Part shown: positions 1 to 13,241 of the stretch, one piece after another
Position numbering within the stretch: the first letter of the stretch is position 1
Layout of the letters: each line of letters opens with the position of its first letter
Assembly: GCF_003001935.1 (NCBI RefSeq)
Contig: NZ_PVNG01000028.1
Coordinates: forward strand, 107,636 to 171,635
Reading direction: 5' to 3'
Length of the DNA stretch: 64,000 bases
Source: Nonomuraea fuscirosea
GTDB lineage: Bacteria > Actinomycetota > Actinomycetes > Streptosporangiales > Streptosporangiaceae
Position numbers and translations under genes: made by a program
The notes under the pieces: model-generated
Told to the model about the DNA's origin: nothing
Seen by the model: only the letters and a program-made list of their open reading frames with translations
The model's database searches: none

Positions 1-3934
<3,934 letters not shown>

Positions 3935-3938
<4 letters not shown>

Positions 3939-6217
3939 CGGGCCACCCCCACCCCGCCCCGGACGAGCGCGGTCTGGAGCGGCTGGTGGCCACCGTCGAG
4001 CGGCTGCGGCGCGAGGCCGAGCGGGCCCGGCGCGAGGCCGACGACCGCGCGCTGATCGAGCTGGCCACGGGCGTCCTCGTCGAGCGGCTCGGCTGCGGGC
4101 CCGCGCAGGCGGCCGGGCAGCTGGCCACGCTCGCCGCCAAGGCGGGCGTGTCACGGCTGGAGGTCGCCGCCGACGTGCTGCGCGCGGTGGCCGGCGACCG
4201 CATCGGCGCGGCCGGCGCGGCGGATCCCCAGGCCGCGGTACGGCTGCGCGTGGCCGAGAGCGCGGCACTCGGCGCCCCCGACACCCAGGCGGCGGCCGCC
4301 GGGCTCCTGGAGCACGCGCTCGCCCCGCTCGGGGCCACGGCGGTGGCGGTGTGGGCGACCGAGCCCGGCGGCGCCCTCACCCTGGCCGGCTACGCCGGTT
4401 TCACGGCCGAGGAGGCCCGGCGGTGGCGGCACGTGCCGCCCGGCGTGCTCACCCCGGCCGGGCGGTCGCTGACCGAGCGGCGGATGATCTGGCATCCCGA
4501 CTCCGGCCTGCCCGCCATCGGCCGCCCCGCCTCCGCCGGCGGCCGGGTCACCGTGCCCATGACCGCGGCCGGGCGGCAGCTCGGCGTGCTGGAGATCTGC
4601 TGGCCGCACGACCTGCCGCCGCGGCCGCCCAGGATCGAGCGGCAGATCGAGGCCCTGGCCGAGTTGTGCGCGCACACGCTGGACGCCCCGTACGCGGCCC
4701 ACGCGCCCGCCACACCCGCCCAGACCGAGATCGTGGACCTGGCCGACACACTGCCCGATCCGGCCCTGGTGCTGCGGGCGCACCTGGACGCGGAGGGCGA
4801 GCCGGCCGACTTCCTGGTCCGGCACGTCAACGAGCGGATCACCGCCGGTGACGGGCTGCTGCTGGAGGCGTACCCGCTGATGCCCGGCGCGCGGCTGCTG
4901 GAGGCCTGCCCGCCGGCCGCGGAGGGCCTGTTCGCGCGGCTGGAGCACGTCCACGCCACCGGCGAGCCGTTCCGCGCGGAGCGGATGCCGTTCGGCCTGA
5001 CCACGACCGGCGTGGCCGACGTCAGCATCACCCGCCACGGCGACAGCCTGCTGCTGGTGTGGCGCGAGCACGACGAGGACGCCCGGCTGGCCGGGCTGCT
5101 GGAGCACGCGCAGCGGCTGGGCCGCATCGGCGGCTTCGAGGAGAACGCGCTCACCGGGCAGATCACCTGGAACGCCCAGCTCTACTCCCTGTACGGCCTC
5201 GCGCCCGGCGACCCGCCCATCCCGCTGGAACGCCTGCGCGACCACGCCCACCCCGACGACGAGGTCGCGCTGGGCCGCTTCCTGCGCACGGTGCTGCACC
5301 ACCGGCGCTTCGCGGCCACGGCGTTCCGGCTGCAGCGTCCCGACGGGGTGGCCCGGCACATGCGGGTGGTGGCCGAGCCGGTCTTCGGGCCGGACAGGCG
5401 GCTGATGGCGGTCCGGGGGGCGTACCAGGACATCTCCTCCCAGCACTGGACGGAGGTCGCGCTGGCCGTCACCCGCGACCAGCTCGCCCACACCGAGGAG
5501 CAGTCCGCCGCGCGCGACCGGCTGGCCCTGCAGCTGCAGCAGGCCATCATGCCGCCCTCGCACGGCCGGATCGACTCGCTCGGCCTGCGCATCGCCGTCC
5601 GCTACCGGCCCGCGCAGAAGGAGCACCTGGTCGGCGGCGACTGGTACGACGCGGTCGCGCTCCCCTCCCGGCAGGTGCTGCTGTCGGTGGGCGACGTGGC
5701 CGGGCACGGCGTGGAGGCGGCCACGGGCATGGTCGTCCTGCGCAACGCGCTGCGCGGCCTGGCCGCCACCGGGGCCGGCCCCGCCCAGCTCCTGTCCTGG
5801 CTCAACCAGGTCGCCCACCACCTCGCCGACCGGATGACCGCCACCGCCGTCTGCGGCCTGTACGACCCGCCGACCAGGACCCTGCGCTGGGCCAGGGCCG
5901 GGCACCTGCCGCCCATCCTGTTGCGCGAGGGCGACGGGGCGGAGCTGGCGCTGGTCAAGGGGCCGCTGCTGGGGGCGTTCACGGACGCCCGGTACGAGGA
6001 GAGGCAGGTGCAGGTACAGGCCGGCGACACGCTGCTCATGTACACCGACGGCCTGATCGAGCGGCGCGACCACAACCTGCGGCACGCCCAGGACCGGCTG
6101 CTGGACATCGCCAGACGGCCGGCGGCCACCCTCGACCACCGCCTCGACGACCTGCTCACCCACTGCAACTCCGACACCGACGACGACACCTGCCTCATCG
6201 GCGTACATGTCACCTGA
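3935..6217 (+). CDS. ANTAR-GAF-PAS-SpoIIE (PP2C) serine phosphatase
   Basis: 760 residues. The order is an N-terminal coiled coil leading into an ANTAR-like segment (about residues 25-75, with LIELATGVLVERLG), a GAF domain (about 95-240), a second sensor stretch (about 265-370), a PAS/PAC domain (about 375-495), and a SpoIIE/PP2C phosphatase (about 530-758) with the metal-binding motifs GGDWYD, GDVAGHG, YTDGLIE and DDDTCLI. PP2C proteins of this type dephosphorylate anti-sigma-factor antagonists. ANTAR normally binds RNA hairpins for antitermination, so its location at the N terminus of a phosphatase is noteworthy. The start ATG overlaps the hybrid-kinase stop by 4 nt, so the two are probably cotranslated and act in one pathway. 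The substrate is not visible. Confidence 0.88.
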
Positions 6218-6257
6218 CAGGGTGGCCGGGGATTTCGTGCGGCGCCCCGGCTGGGGC

Positions 6258-8393
6258 ATGCTTGATCCGGTGGACTTCCGTGAGGCGGACCGGCTGCTGG
6301 CCGACGCACGCGCGCTGCTCGACGAGCACGGCTCGGTGCGCGCGCAGGCCGCGCACGCGCTCGACGCGCTCCGCCGCGACCTGGCCAGGGCCGGGCTGGA
6401 GGCCGTGCCCGTCTCCCGGCTGAAGGACGTGACCGACGGGCGGCTGCGCGTCGGCACGCTGGAGAAGGCCGGATACACGACGGTACGGCAGGTGCTGGAG
6501 ACGACGCCGTACCAGCTGCAGCTGCTGCCGGGGATCGGCGCGCGCACGGCGGGGCAGATCCACGCGGCCGCCCGGCAGATCGAGCAGGCCGCCGCCGAGG
6601 CCGCGAGCCTGCGGCTCGACGTGGACGAGCCCGACCACCACACCACCGAGCTCGTGATCGCCCTGCACCGCCTGGTGAACGTGGGCCCCGAGCTGCCGCG
6701 CGCCCTCGACGCCGCCCGCGACCTGGCCGGGCGGCTGGAGCCGCTGCTGGCCGAGGCGCGCCCGGCGCGCAGCCGGCTGCGGATGGCGCTCACCCTCCCC
6801 CGGCGGCGCCGGCGGGCGCGCGAGGCGGTGGCGGCGATCGAGGAGCTGCTGGCCGGGTTCGGGGAGCGGCTGCTGCTCACGCAGGTCACCACCGACCTGC
6901 TGCGGCCCGCGGCGCGGGACTTCGAGGCGTGGGCGGACTTCGAGTCCCGTTCACCCGAATATTTCGGCTTACTGGCGGAGATGGCCGGGGAGCCGATCGG
7001 GCGTGAGCAGGGGCTGCTGCCCGACGACCTGGCCGCCAAGGTCGCGGCGCAGCCGCTCGACGACCGTCACCGGCGCGTGTCGCTGCGCGGCTACCAGGCG
7101 TTCGGGGCGCGGTTCGCGCTCGCGCAGGAACGCGTGATCATCGGCGACGAGATGGGGCTGGGCAAGTCGATCGAGGCCATCGCGGCGCTGGCGCACCTGC
7201 GGGCGGGCGGGGAGACGCACTTCCTGGTGGCCTGCCCGGCGAGCGTACTGATCAACTGGGTACGCGAGATCGAGACGCGCAGCACGCTGGGCGCGTACCC
7301 GCTGCACGGGCCCGACCGGCTCGCCGCCCTGCGGGAGTGGACCCGCGTGGGCGGCGTCGCCGTGGTCACCCTGGACGGCCTGCACCGCTTGGAGCCGGGC
7401 ACGACGAGCGGTGCGGAGGGGCTGCCCGAGGTGGGCATGCTGGTCGTGGACGAGGCGCACTACGTCAAGAACCCGGAGACCAGGCGCTCGCGGGCGGTCG
7501 CCGCGTGGTGCGGGCGGGCGCGGCGGGTGCTGTTCCTGACCGGGACGCCGATGGAGAACCGGGTCGAGGAGTTCCGTACGCTGATCGGTTACCTGCGGCC
7601 CGAGCTGGCGGCCGGGCTGCGCAGCAGTGACGTGGTGGCGGGGGCGCAGGCGTTCCGCAAGGCGGTCGCGCCCGTCTACCTGCGGCGCAACCAGCAGGAC
7701 GTGCTGTCGGAGCTGCCCGAGCGGGTGGAGGCCGACGAGTGGGTGGAGTTCAGCGGGGCCGACTTCGAGGCCTACCGGCGGGCGGTGACTGCGGGCAACT
7801 TCATGGCCATGCGGCGCGCCGCGTACGCCGAGCCGGCCACCTCGGCCAAGCTCAAGCGCCTGCTCGAACTGGTCGAGGACGCCGAGGCCAACGGGCTGAA
7901 GGTGGTGGTGTTCTCCTACTTCAGGGCGGTGCTGGCGGCCGTGGGCGACGCGCTGGACGGGCGGACGCACGGGCCGCTGTCCGGTGACCTGGCGGCGGCG
8001 CGGCGGCAGCAGGTGGTGGACGACTTCTCGGCCGCCGCCGGGCACGCGGTGCTGCTCAGCCAGGTGCAGGCGGGCGGGGTCGGCCTCAACCTGCAGGCGG
8101 CGTCGGTCGTGATCCTGTGCGAGCCGCAGGTCAAGCCGAGCATGGAGACGCAGGCGGCGGGCCGGGCGCACCGGATGGGGCAGGTACGCCGGGTGCAGGT
8201 GCACCGGCTGCTCAGCGTGGACTCGGTCGACCAGCGCATGCTGGACATCCTGCGGCGCAAGTCGAAGCTGTTCGACGCCTACGCCAGGCGCAGCGACCTG
8301 GCCGAGTCCTCCGGCGACGCGGTGGACGTGTCGGAGCAGTCGCTGGCCCGCCAGGTCGTGGAGGAGGAGCAACGCCGCCTGCTCCCCTCCTGA
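6258..8393 (+). CDS. SNF2-family DNA helicase/ATPase with N-terminal helix-hairpin-helix
   Basis: About 711 residues from the ATG at 6258; a longer in-frame ATG at 6207 would overlap the previous gene by 11 nt. The N-terminal third is helical with an HhH-like motif (LLPGIGARTAG). The SNF2 core has Walker A (DEMGLGKS, near 7148), DEAH box (DEAHYVKNP, near 7450), TGTPMENR, motif V (QAGGVGLNLQ) and motif VI (QAAGRAHRMGQ). SNF2 enzymes translocate on double-stranded DNA; lone bacterial members are linked to RNA polymerase recycling or DNA repair, and no nuclease domain is seen. It is convergent with the RyR-domain gene, with only 15 bp between the two stops. Confidence 0.9.
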   Translation: MLDPVDFREADRLLADARALLDEHGSVRAQAAHALDALRRDLARAGLEAVPVSRLKDVTDGRLRVGTLEKAGYTTVRQVLETTPYQLQLLPGIGARTAGQIHAAARQIEQAAAEAASLRLDVDEPDHHTTELVIALHRLVNVGPELPRALDAARDLAGRLEPLLAEARPARSRLRMALTLPRRRRRAREAVAAIEELLAGFGERLLLTQVTTDLLRPAARDFEAWADFESRSPEYFGLLAEMAGEPIGREQGLLPDDLAAKVAAQPLDDRHRRVSLRGYQAFGARFALAQERVIIGDEMGLGKSIEAIAALAHLRAGGETHFLVACPASVLINWVREIETRSTLGAYPLHGPDRLAALREWTRVGGVAVVTLDGLHRLEPGTTSGAEGLPEVGMLVVDEAHYVKNPETRRSRAVAAWCGRARRVLFLTGTPMENRVEEFRTLIGYLRPELAAGLRSSDVVAGAQAFRKAVAPVYLRRNQQDVLSELPERVEADEWVEFSGADFEAYRRAVTAGNFMAMRRAAYAEPATSAKLKRLLELVEDAEANGLKVVVFSYFRAVLAAVGDALDGRTHGPLSGDLAAARRQQVVDDFSAAAGHAVLLSQVQAGGVGLNLQAASVVILCEPQVKPSMETQAAGRAHRMGQVRRVQVHRLLSVDSVDQRMLDILRRKSKLFDAYARRSDLAESSGDAVDVSEQSLARQVVEEEQRRLLPS

Positions 8394-8408
8394 CCCCCGC
8401 CGCCCGGG

Positions 8409-10103
8409 TCAGGGGCCTGTGCTCGTGGGGAGTCTGACGATGCGGAAGCCGGCGTCCTGGAGGATGTCGGGGAGTTGCGCGACGGCCTCCCTGTCCTTGT
8501 CGCGGGCCTGCTCGGACAGGTACTCCCAGTCGAGCAGGTCGGGATGGCGCAGGGCGTCGTCGTCGCGCTCGGGGCCGTGCGTCCATCCCCGGTCGGTGAG
8601 GTACCGCATCCAGCGCGTGTGCTCCATCCGGGCCAGCCGCTCCACCTCGTCCCCGGTGAACGCGAACGTGTGCGGCGCCTCGGTGCTCGGCGCCGGCACG
8701 CAGCCGACGGCCGCGAGCTTGGCGCCGATGTGGGCGGCCTGGTCGCGGTTCTGCCCCTTCTTGGCCTCGCTGAGTTCCTCGTACGGGACCATGGAGGCGT
8801 TGCCGCCGGGCGTGTCTCCCCGCTGGACGCACGCGAGCACGTACCTGTCGTGGATCGCCCGCGCGATGCGTTCGATCACGTCCTCGTCGATCAAGTCCGG
8901 TTTCCCCGCTTCCTCGGTGACGGCGAAGATCTGGAGGGACCCGGCCAGGTCCTCCATCAGCCGGCCGTCGCGGAACACCTCGCCGAACATCCGCCGCCGG
9001 CTCACCCGGACGACCACGGGCGCGCCCGTCCACAGCGGGGCGACGGTCAGCGTGGCGGTCAGGGCCAGGTGGTCGTCGGCGTAGCACACGTACACCCGCT
9101 GGGGGTGCTCCCTGCCCGCGTCGAGGAGGTCCCGCAGGTCGTCGACGCCGGCGTTCTCGCAGGTCAGCGCGCAGTTCTCGGCCACGAACGGGTACGTGCG
9201 GCACACGGCCGCCACCTCGGAATCCGCCTCCGGCGCGATCACCCGTACGGGCAGGCGGGTGCCGGGCGGCGGGGCGAGCAGCCGCCACCGCCTGGCCAGC
9301 TCGACGAGCAGGGCCGCGCCGAACGTCTTCAGTCCCAGCAGCAGCACCGGCCGGGGCTGCTCGACCGGGTCGCGCGCCAGCAGCACCCGGACGGCCAGCT
9401 CGTCGAGGTTGAAGAAGTCGAGCCGGTGGTCCCGCGGCTCGCTCACGCCCAGCCGGCGGGCCCGCAGCGCGGCGCACAGCCGGGGGTCGGGGACGTGCGC
9501 GTACGCCGCGACCGGGGCGGGCGGGTTCATGCCGTGGACGGTCGCGGCGATGGCCACGTTGACGGTGGCGTCGTCCTCGCAGGCGTAGACCGTCCTGGCC
9601 CGGCTCGCGCCGGCCGCCCGCAGCACGAGCGGGTCGGTGGCGTCCCCGGTGACGTGCAGGACGCCCGGGCCGCGCGGCAGGTCGCCGCCCCCGGTGCCGA
9701 TGACGACGACCTTGCGGCCCTCCTCGCGCAGCCGCTGGGTCAGGGCCTGGCCCAGCGCCCCCGTGCCGCACACGATCGCGTGCCGGCTCGCCTCCCGTGC
9801 CCTGAGCCGGCGCACCTCGCTGCTCAGCAGCAGCCGTACGGTCTCGATCAGCGCGTAGACGGTGACCGCGGGGGCGGTGAACCTGGCGATCTCCAGCGGC
9901 CACGGCAGCGGGCCGCCCTCGCCGAGCGGCGTGCTGTCGATGACGAAGAGCTGGAGGTCGTAGTAGACGAGGTCGAGGAAGGAGACCTGCGGCTGGTCCG
10001 CGAGGTAGGCGCGCAGCCCCGCGTAGCCCAGGACCAGCGACAGCAGCGCCAGCACCCCGAACGCCGCCATGACGGAGGACCTGATGGAGGTCGTTTCCTT
10101 CAT
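8409..10103 (-). CDS. Membrane-anchored double-Rossmann (TrkA-N-like) protein with C-terminal RyR domain
   Basis: 564 residues, ATG at 10103 preceded by GAGG. The N terminus has a hydrophobic helix (about 12-32), a polar re-entrant-like stretch and a second helix (about 70-95), reminiscent of a two-TM channel but without a GYG selectivity filter. Next come two Rossmann units: VCGTGALGQALTQRL (about 110-125) followed by acidic strand ends, and LLLGLKTFGAALL (about 252-265). The C terminus (about 420-555) carries a RyR domain with EHTRWMRYLTDRGW and a following acidic stretch. RyR domains in bacteria are thought to sense ligands; TrkA-N domains bind NAD(H) or nucleotides. It may be a ligand-gated membrane sensor. 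It lies downstream of the CHAT operon on the same strand, behind a terminator-like hairpin. Confidence 0.8.
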   Translation of the reverse strand: MKETTSIRSSVMAAFGVLALLSLVLGYAGLRAYLADQPQVSFLDLVYYDLQLFVIDSTPLGEGGPLPWPLEIARFTAPAVTVYALIETVRLLLSSEVRRLRAREASRHAIVCGTGALGQALTQRLREEGRKVVVIGTGGGDLPRGPGVLHVTGDATDPLVLRAAGASRARTVYACEDDATVNVAIAATVHGMNPPAPVAAYAHVPDPRLCAALRARRLGVSEPRDHRLDFFNLDELAVRVLLARDPVEQPRPVLLLGLKTFGAALLVELARRWRLLAPPPGTRLPVRVIAPEADSEVAAVCRTYPFVAENCALTCENAGVDDLRDLLDAGREHPQRVYVCYADDHLALTATLTVAPLWTGAPVVVRVSRRRMFGEVFRDGRLMEDLAGSLQIFAVTEEAGKPDLIDEDVIERIARAIHDRYVLACVQRGDTPGGNASMVPYEELSEAKKGQNRDQAAHIGAKLAAVGCVPAPSTEAPHTFAFTGDEVERLARMEHTRWMRYLTDRGWTHGPERDDDALRHPDLLDWEYLSEQARDKDREAVAQLPDILQDAGFRIVRLPTSTGP

Positions 10104-10177
10104 CTAACCTCGTTCCGCAGCCGGGGGGACGAAGGGAATCGCCGCCCTCTTCATACCCGGGCACGCCCGCCGCGTTA

Positions 10178-10198
10178 CCCCCTGACCCGCCGGGGGGG
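10178..10198 (-). terminator. Hairpin downstream of CHAT gene
   Basis: A C5 run at 10178-10182 pairs with the G7 run at 10192-10198 across a 9-nt loop. It lies just downstream of the CHAT gene stop on the minus strand. There is no U-tract, as is common in actinomycetes. It separates the CHAT operon from the RyR gene. Confidence 0.4.
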
Positions 10199-10201
10199 TG
10201 T

Positions 10202-12727
10202 TCAGCCGGCGCCGAAGCAGACGAAGGTGGCGGCGGGTTCGGCGGCCGAGGCGGTCGCGAGCGCGTCGGCGGGGCGGGCTCCGTCGGCCACGCCCTGGTG
10301 GTAGGCCAGCATGACCCGCTCGGCCACCTGGTCGGGCACGCGGGTGATGCTGGAGACGACGGTGGAGGTGCCGAGGTGGAGCAGCGCGGCGGTGAAGCCG
10401 AGCAGCTCGTCGCCGGGCCTGACCACGGCCTGCCCGACGTCGCAGGCCGACAGCACCACGTGTCCCGGCGCCCGGTGCAGGCTCTGCAGGTCGTGCGCCA
10501 TGAGCGGGCCGTCGGCCAGGTCGAGGCGGGAGAAGAGCACGTTCTCGCGCTCGTGGTGGCCGTGCACGGCGAAGTGGGCGAACGGCGCGCCGTCGAGTGC
10601 CGCGAGCGTGGCCGACACGGTGGCCCGCTCGCCGCTGAGCCGCAGGGCCTTCGGGTGGACGACGCCGAGCCGCTCGACCTCCCGCTCGGCGTGCTCCAGG
10701 TCGGGCCCGGCGACCAGGACGGGAGGACCGCCGTCGTACGGGTCGCCGGCCCGCCTGGCCGCCAGCCACACCAGCGCGGACGGGGCCACCACCAGCGGCG
10801 TGCCGGTCAGGCCGGGCAGCAGGCCCCAGGGCACGGCCGACAGGCCCATGGTCGGGACGAGCACGATCCCCCTGGCCCGGGACAGCGCCTGCCGCAGGGG
10901 CGCCTCCAGCGCGCCGGCGATGACGCCGAGCTGCCGCCGGACCGACGCCTCGATGACCTCCTTCAGCGCGGGCCGCAGGGCGCGTCCCGCCTGGGCGTTG
11001 AGGTCGCCGGCCAGCCGTCTCGCGGCCTCGGCGACCGGTTCGTACGCGCTCAGCCGGTGCAGGTGGCACCGCCCGCGGACGAGGACGAGCGCCAGCAGTG
11101 CGCCGTCCACGTTCAGCAGGCTGACGAGGGCGAGATCGTCCTCCGCCAGCGCCGCCTCGACGTCCGGGGCCGGGGCGGGGGCCAGCCGCTCGCCGACGCC
11201 GGGCAGTTGCCAGCCGCGCTCCCTGATCACCTGCTCCAGCTCCAGGCAGCGCCTGCGCAGCGCCGGCCGGCGGCGGCCCGCGGCCTCGTCGGTGTGCATC
11301 CGCTGGGCCAGCTGGCGCAGCTCGGCCAGCGCTTCGGCGGTCTGGGGGTCCTGCGGGGCGCGGGGCGGGCGGTACCGGAACGCCTGCGCCCGGCACCGCT
11401 CCGACCAGGCGAACACCTGGCGCGGCGGGCCGCCGTCGAGGGCCGCCCTGAGGCCGTGGGCGGCCAGGTCCGCGCCGAGGGCGGCGACGCCGGTGAGCAT
11501 GTCGAGGCTGCCCAGCCGGCCCCGGTGGGAGTCGATGAGCGCCAGCCCCGAGCGCACCTTGCGCAGCGCCGGCCCGCGCCGCCCCTGCGCCCCGGCCAGC
11601 TCGGCCTCCGCCAGCTGCCGCATGAGCCGCACCCCGAGCGGCCCACCCCTGGCCCCGGCGGTCGTGGCGGGCACGGTGCCCGCCGCCACCAGGGCCCGGA
11701 TCGCGACCAGGCGGGCCATCTCCGCGTCGTCGCGCATGTCCAGCTCCGCGAACCGCGCCGCGAGGTCGCCCGCGCGCCGGGCCACCGAGCCGGGTGCCTT
11801 CCCCAGGGCCAGCTCCGCGCGCAGCCGCATGAGCGCCGCGCGCAGCGCCCACGCCGTGCTGCCCCTGCGCCGGAAGTGGGTCTCCGCCTGCCTGGCCCGG
11901 TCGCGGGCCTCGTCGTGCCGGCCCGCGTCGAGCGCGCACTGGGCTCTGGCCAGCTCCGCCTCGGCGTAGTCCTGCATGAGGCGCTGCCTGCGGAACCCGT
12001 CCGCGGCCCGGTCGAGCGTGCGGCCCGCCTCGTCGGTCAGGCCCACCGCGAGCAGCGCCCGCGCCCGGTCGAGCGCCAGCACGGGCAGGAAGCCGGGGTT
12101 CAGGTCGCGGTAGAGCTCCTCCACCCGGGCGAAGACCCCGAGCGCCGCCGGCACGTCTCCGAGCAGCAGGTCGCAGTAGCCGTCGTTGTGCAGGGCCTTG
12201 GCCGCGATCACCGAGTGTCCGTGGGCCTGGGCGAGCTGGGCGCTCCTGCGGGCGTCGTCCCTGGCCTGCCGGACGCTGCCGGTCATGAGGTGGATGACCG
12301 ACCGGTTGAGCAGCACCCTGGCCAGCTCGACGGGGTCGCCGCCGAGCAGCCGCGGAGCGGCGATGTCCAGCTCCCGCAGGGCTTCGGCGTTCGACCCCAG
12401 GCGCAGGTGCAGCAGGCCGCGCTGGGCGTGCACGATGGCCTCCTCGCCGTCGGGCGCGCGGCGCTGGGCCTCGTCGAGCAGCTCCATCCCGAGCATGGTG
12501 CGGCCCTGCTCGGCCTCGGCGTGGGCGAGGCTGGTCAGCAGCCGCGCGAGCAGCCCGTCGTGATGCTCCTCGGGGGTGGTGACGGCGTCCCAGCCGAGCA
12601 GCCGGAGGCCCTGGCGCAGCCTGCGGGCCGCCAGCGCCGGGCGGCCGTCGTCGGTCGCCTCGACGCTGAGCCTGTGCAGGCGTTCCACCCGCTCGCGCAG
12701 CTCGGTCACCGGCTCGTGGTCACGCAA
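10202..12727 (-). CDS. TPR-CHAT caspase-like protease
   Basis: 841 residues. The TTG start at 12727 has GAGG a few bases upstream; GTG at 12709 is an in-frame alternative. Residues about 1-430 are helical repeats of TPR type (ALAARRLRQG, AEAEQGRTMLGMELLDEAQRR and similar pairs). The C-terminal CHAT domain (about 560-841) carries the caspase-like catalytic dyad: His722 in HFAVHGH and Cys762 in LSACDVG. CHAT is the family of caspase/HetF-associated-with-TPR cysteine peptidases, which includes the effector of CRISPR III-E Craspase and gasdermin-activating proteases. It has no signal peptide. It is the last gene of a four-gene operon, 16 nt after the 165-residue protein. The target is unknown; neighbouring proteins are obvious candidates. 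Confidence 0.88.
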   Translation of the reverse strand: MRDHEPVTELRERVERLHRLSVEATDDGRPALAARRLRQGLRLLGWDAVTTPEEHHDGLLARLLTSLAHAEAEQGRTMLGMELLDEAQRRAPDGEEAIVHAQRGLLHLRLGSNAEALRELDIAAPRLLGGDPVELARVLLNRSVIHLMTGSVRQARDDARRSAQLAQAHGHSVIAAKALHNDGYCDLLLGDVPAALGVFARVEELYRDLNPGFLPVLALDRARALLAVGLTDEAGRTLDRAADGFRRQRLMQDYAEAELARAQCALDAGRHDEARDRARQAETHFRRRGSTAWALRAALMRLRAELALGKAPGSVARRAGDLAARFAELDMRDDAEMARLVAIRALVAAGTVPATTAGARGGPLGVRLMRQLAEAELAGAQGRRGPALRKVRSGLALIDSHRGRLGSLDMLTGVAALGADLAAHGLRAALDGGPPRQVFAWSERCRAQAFRYRPPRAPQDPQTAEALAELRQLAQRMHTDEAAGRRRPALRRRCLELEQVIRERGWQLPGVGERLAPAPAPDVEAALAEDDLALVSLLNVDGALLALVLVRGRCHLHRLSAYEPVAEAARRLAGDLNAQAGRALRPALKEVIEASVRRQLGVIAGALEAPLRQALSRARGIVLVPTMGLSAVPWGLLPGLTGTPLVVAPSALVWLAARRAGDPYDGGPPVLVAGPDLEHAEREVERLGVVHPKALRLSGERATVSATLAALDGAPFAHFAVHGHHERENVLFSRLDLADGPLMAHDLQSLHRAPGHVVLSACDVGQAVVRPGDELLGFTAALLHLGTSTVVSSITRVPDQVAERVMLAYHQGVADGARPADALATASAAEPAATFVCFGAG

Positions 12728-12743
12728 TCGGACCTCGCGGGGG

Positions 12744-13241
12744 TCAGAGGATGAGTGAGGGAGTCACCGCCAGTATCGTCGCCCGCGCCGGATCATCAAG
12801 TCCCTGGCGCACCACGAGTTGCGACAGTCCTCTCGGCACCACGTCCAGGACGAACCTGCCCTGGTCGTCCGCCCGCACCTGCTGCGCGCCTCCCCCGGTG
12901 CGCAGCTCGACCAGGTGCTCGCCGGGCGGCGCCAGCCAGCCGTCCACCCGTACGGCGTGGTCGTCGCGCGCGCTCACGCTGATCATGATGGTGAGGATCT
13001 CGCTGTCGAAGGTGATCGTGCGGCTGTCCTCGCCGCCGCGCACGCCCGACGGCAGCCCGGCCTCCTCGAACGGCCGCAGCACGGCGAAGTCCGCCGACTC
13101 CAGGGCCAGCGCGAACCGCAGGCGTTCGACCAGGGTCGCGGGAACGGGGTCGATCATGCGGTAGACGTCCGCGATCTCCGCGGCGAGCACCTGGTCCTCG
13201 GGGGTGAGATGGGGAGAGCTGCTCCCCTCGGCCGTGTTCAT
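12744..13241 (-). CDS. Unknown 165-residue protein between sigma factor and CHAT protease
   Basis: ATG at 13241, preceded by GGAG, overlaps the sigma-factor stop (ATGA). The N-terminal half is helical (TPEDQVLAAEIADVYRM, PATLVERLRFALALE). The C-terminal half is predicted all-beta, resembling a carboxypeptidase-regulatory or Ig-like fold (VDGWLAPPGEHLVELR, QVRADDQGRFVLDVVPRG). There are no cysteines, TM segments or known catalytic motifs. Its position directly between a sigma factor and a caspase-like protease makes it a candidate sigma inhibitor or protease substrate, comparable in role to Csx30 of type III-E CRISPR. That is inference from context; I do not recognise the family. Confidence 0.75.
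   Translation of the reverse strand: MNTAEGSSSPHLTPEDQVLAAEIADVYRMIDPVPATLVERLRFALALESADFAVLRPFEEAGLPSGVRGGEDSRTITFDSEILTIMISVSARDDHAVRVDGWLAPPGEHLVELRTGGGAQQVRADDQGRFVLDVVPRGLSQLVVRQGLDDPARATILAVTPSLIL

Noticed and set aside
4151..7039. 962-residue minus-strand frame
   Set aside because: Spans two well-supported genes antisense, with low-complexity translation.
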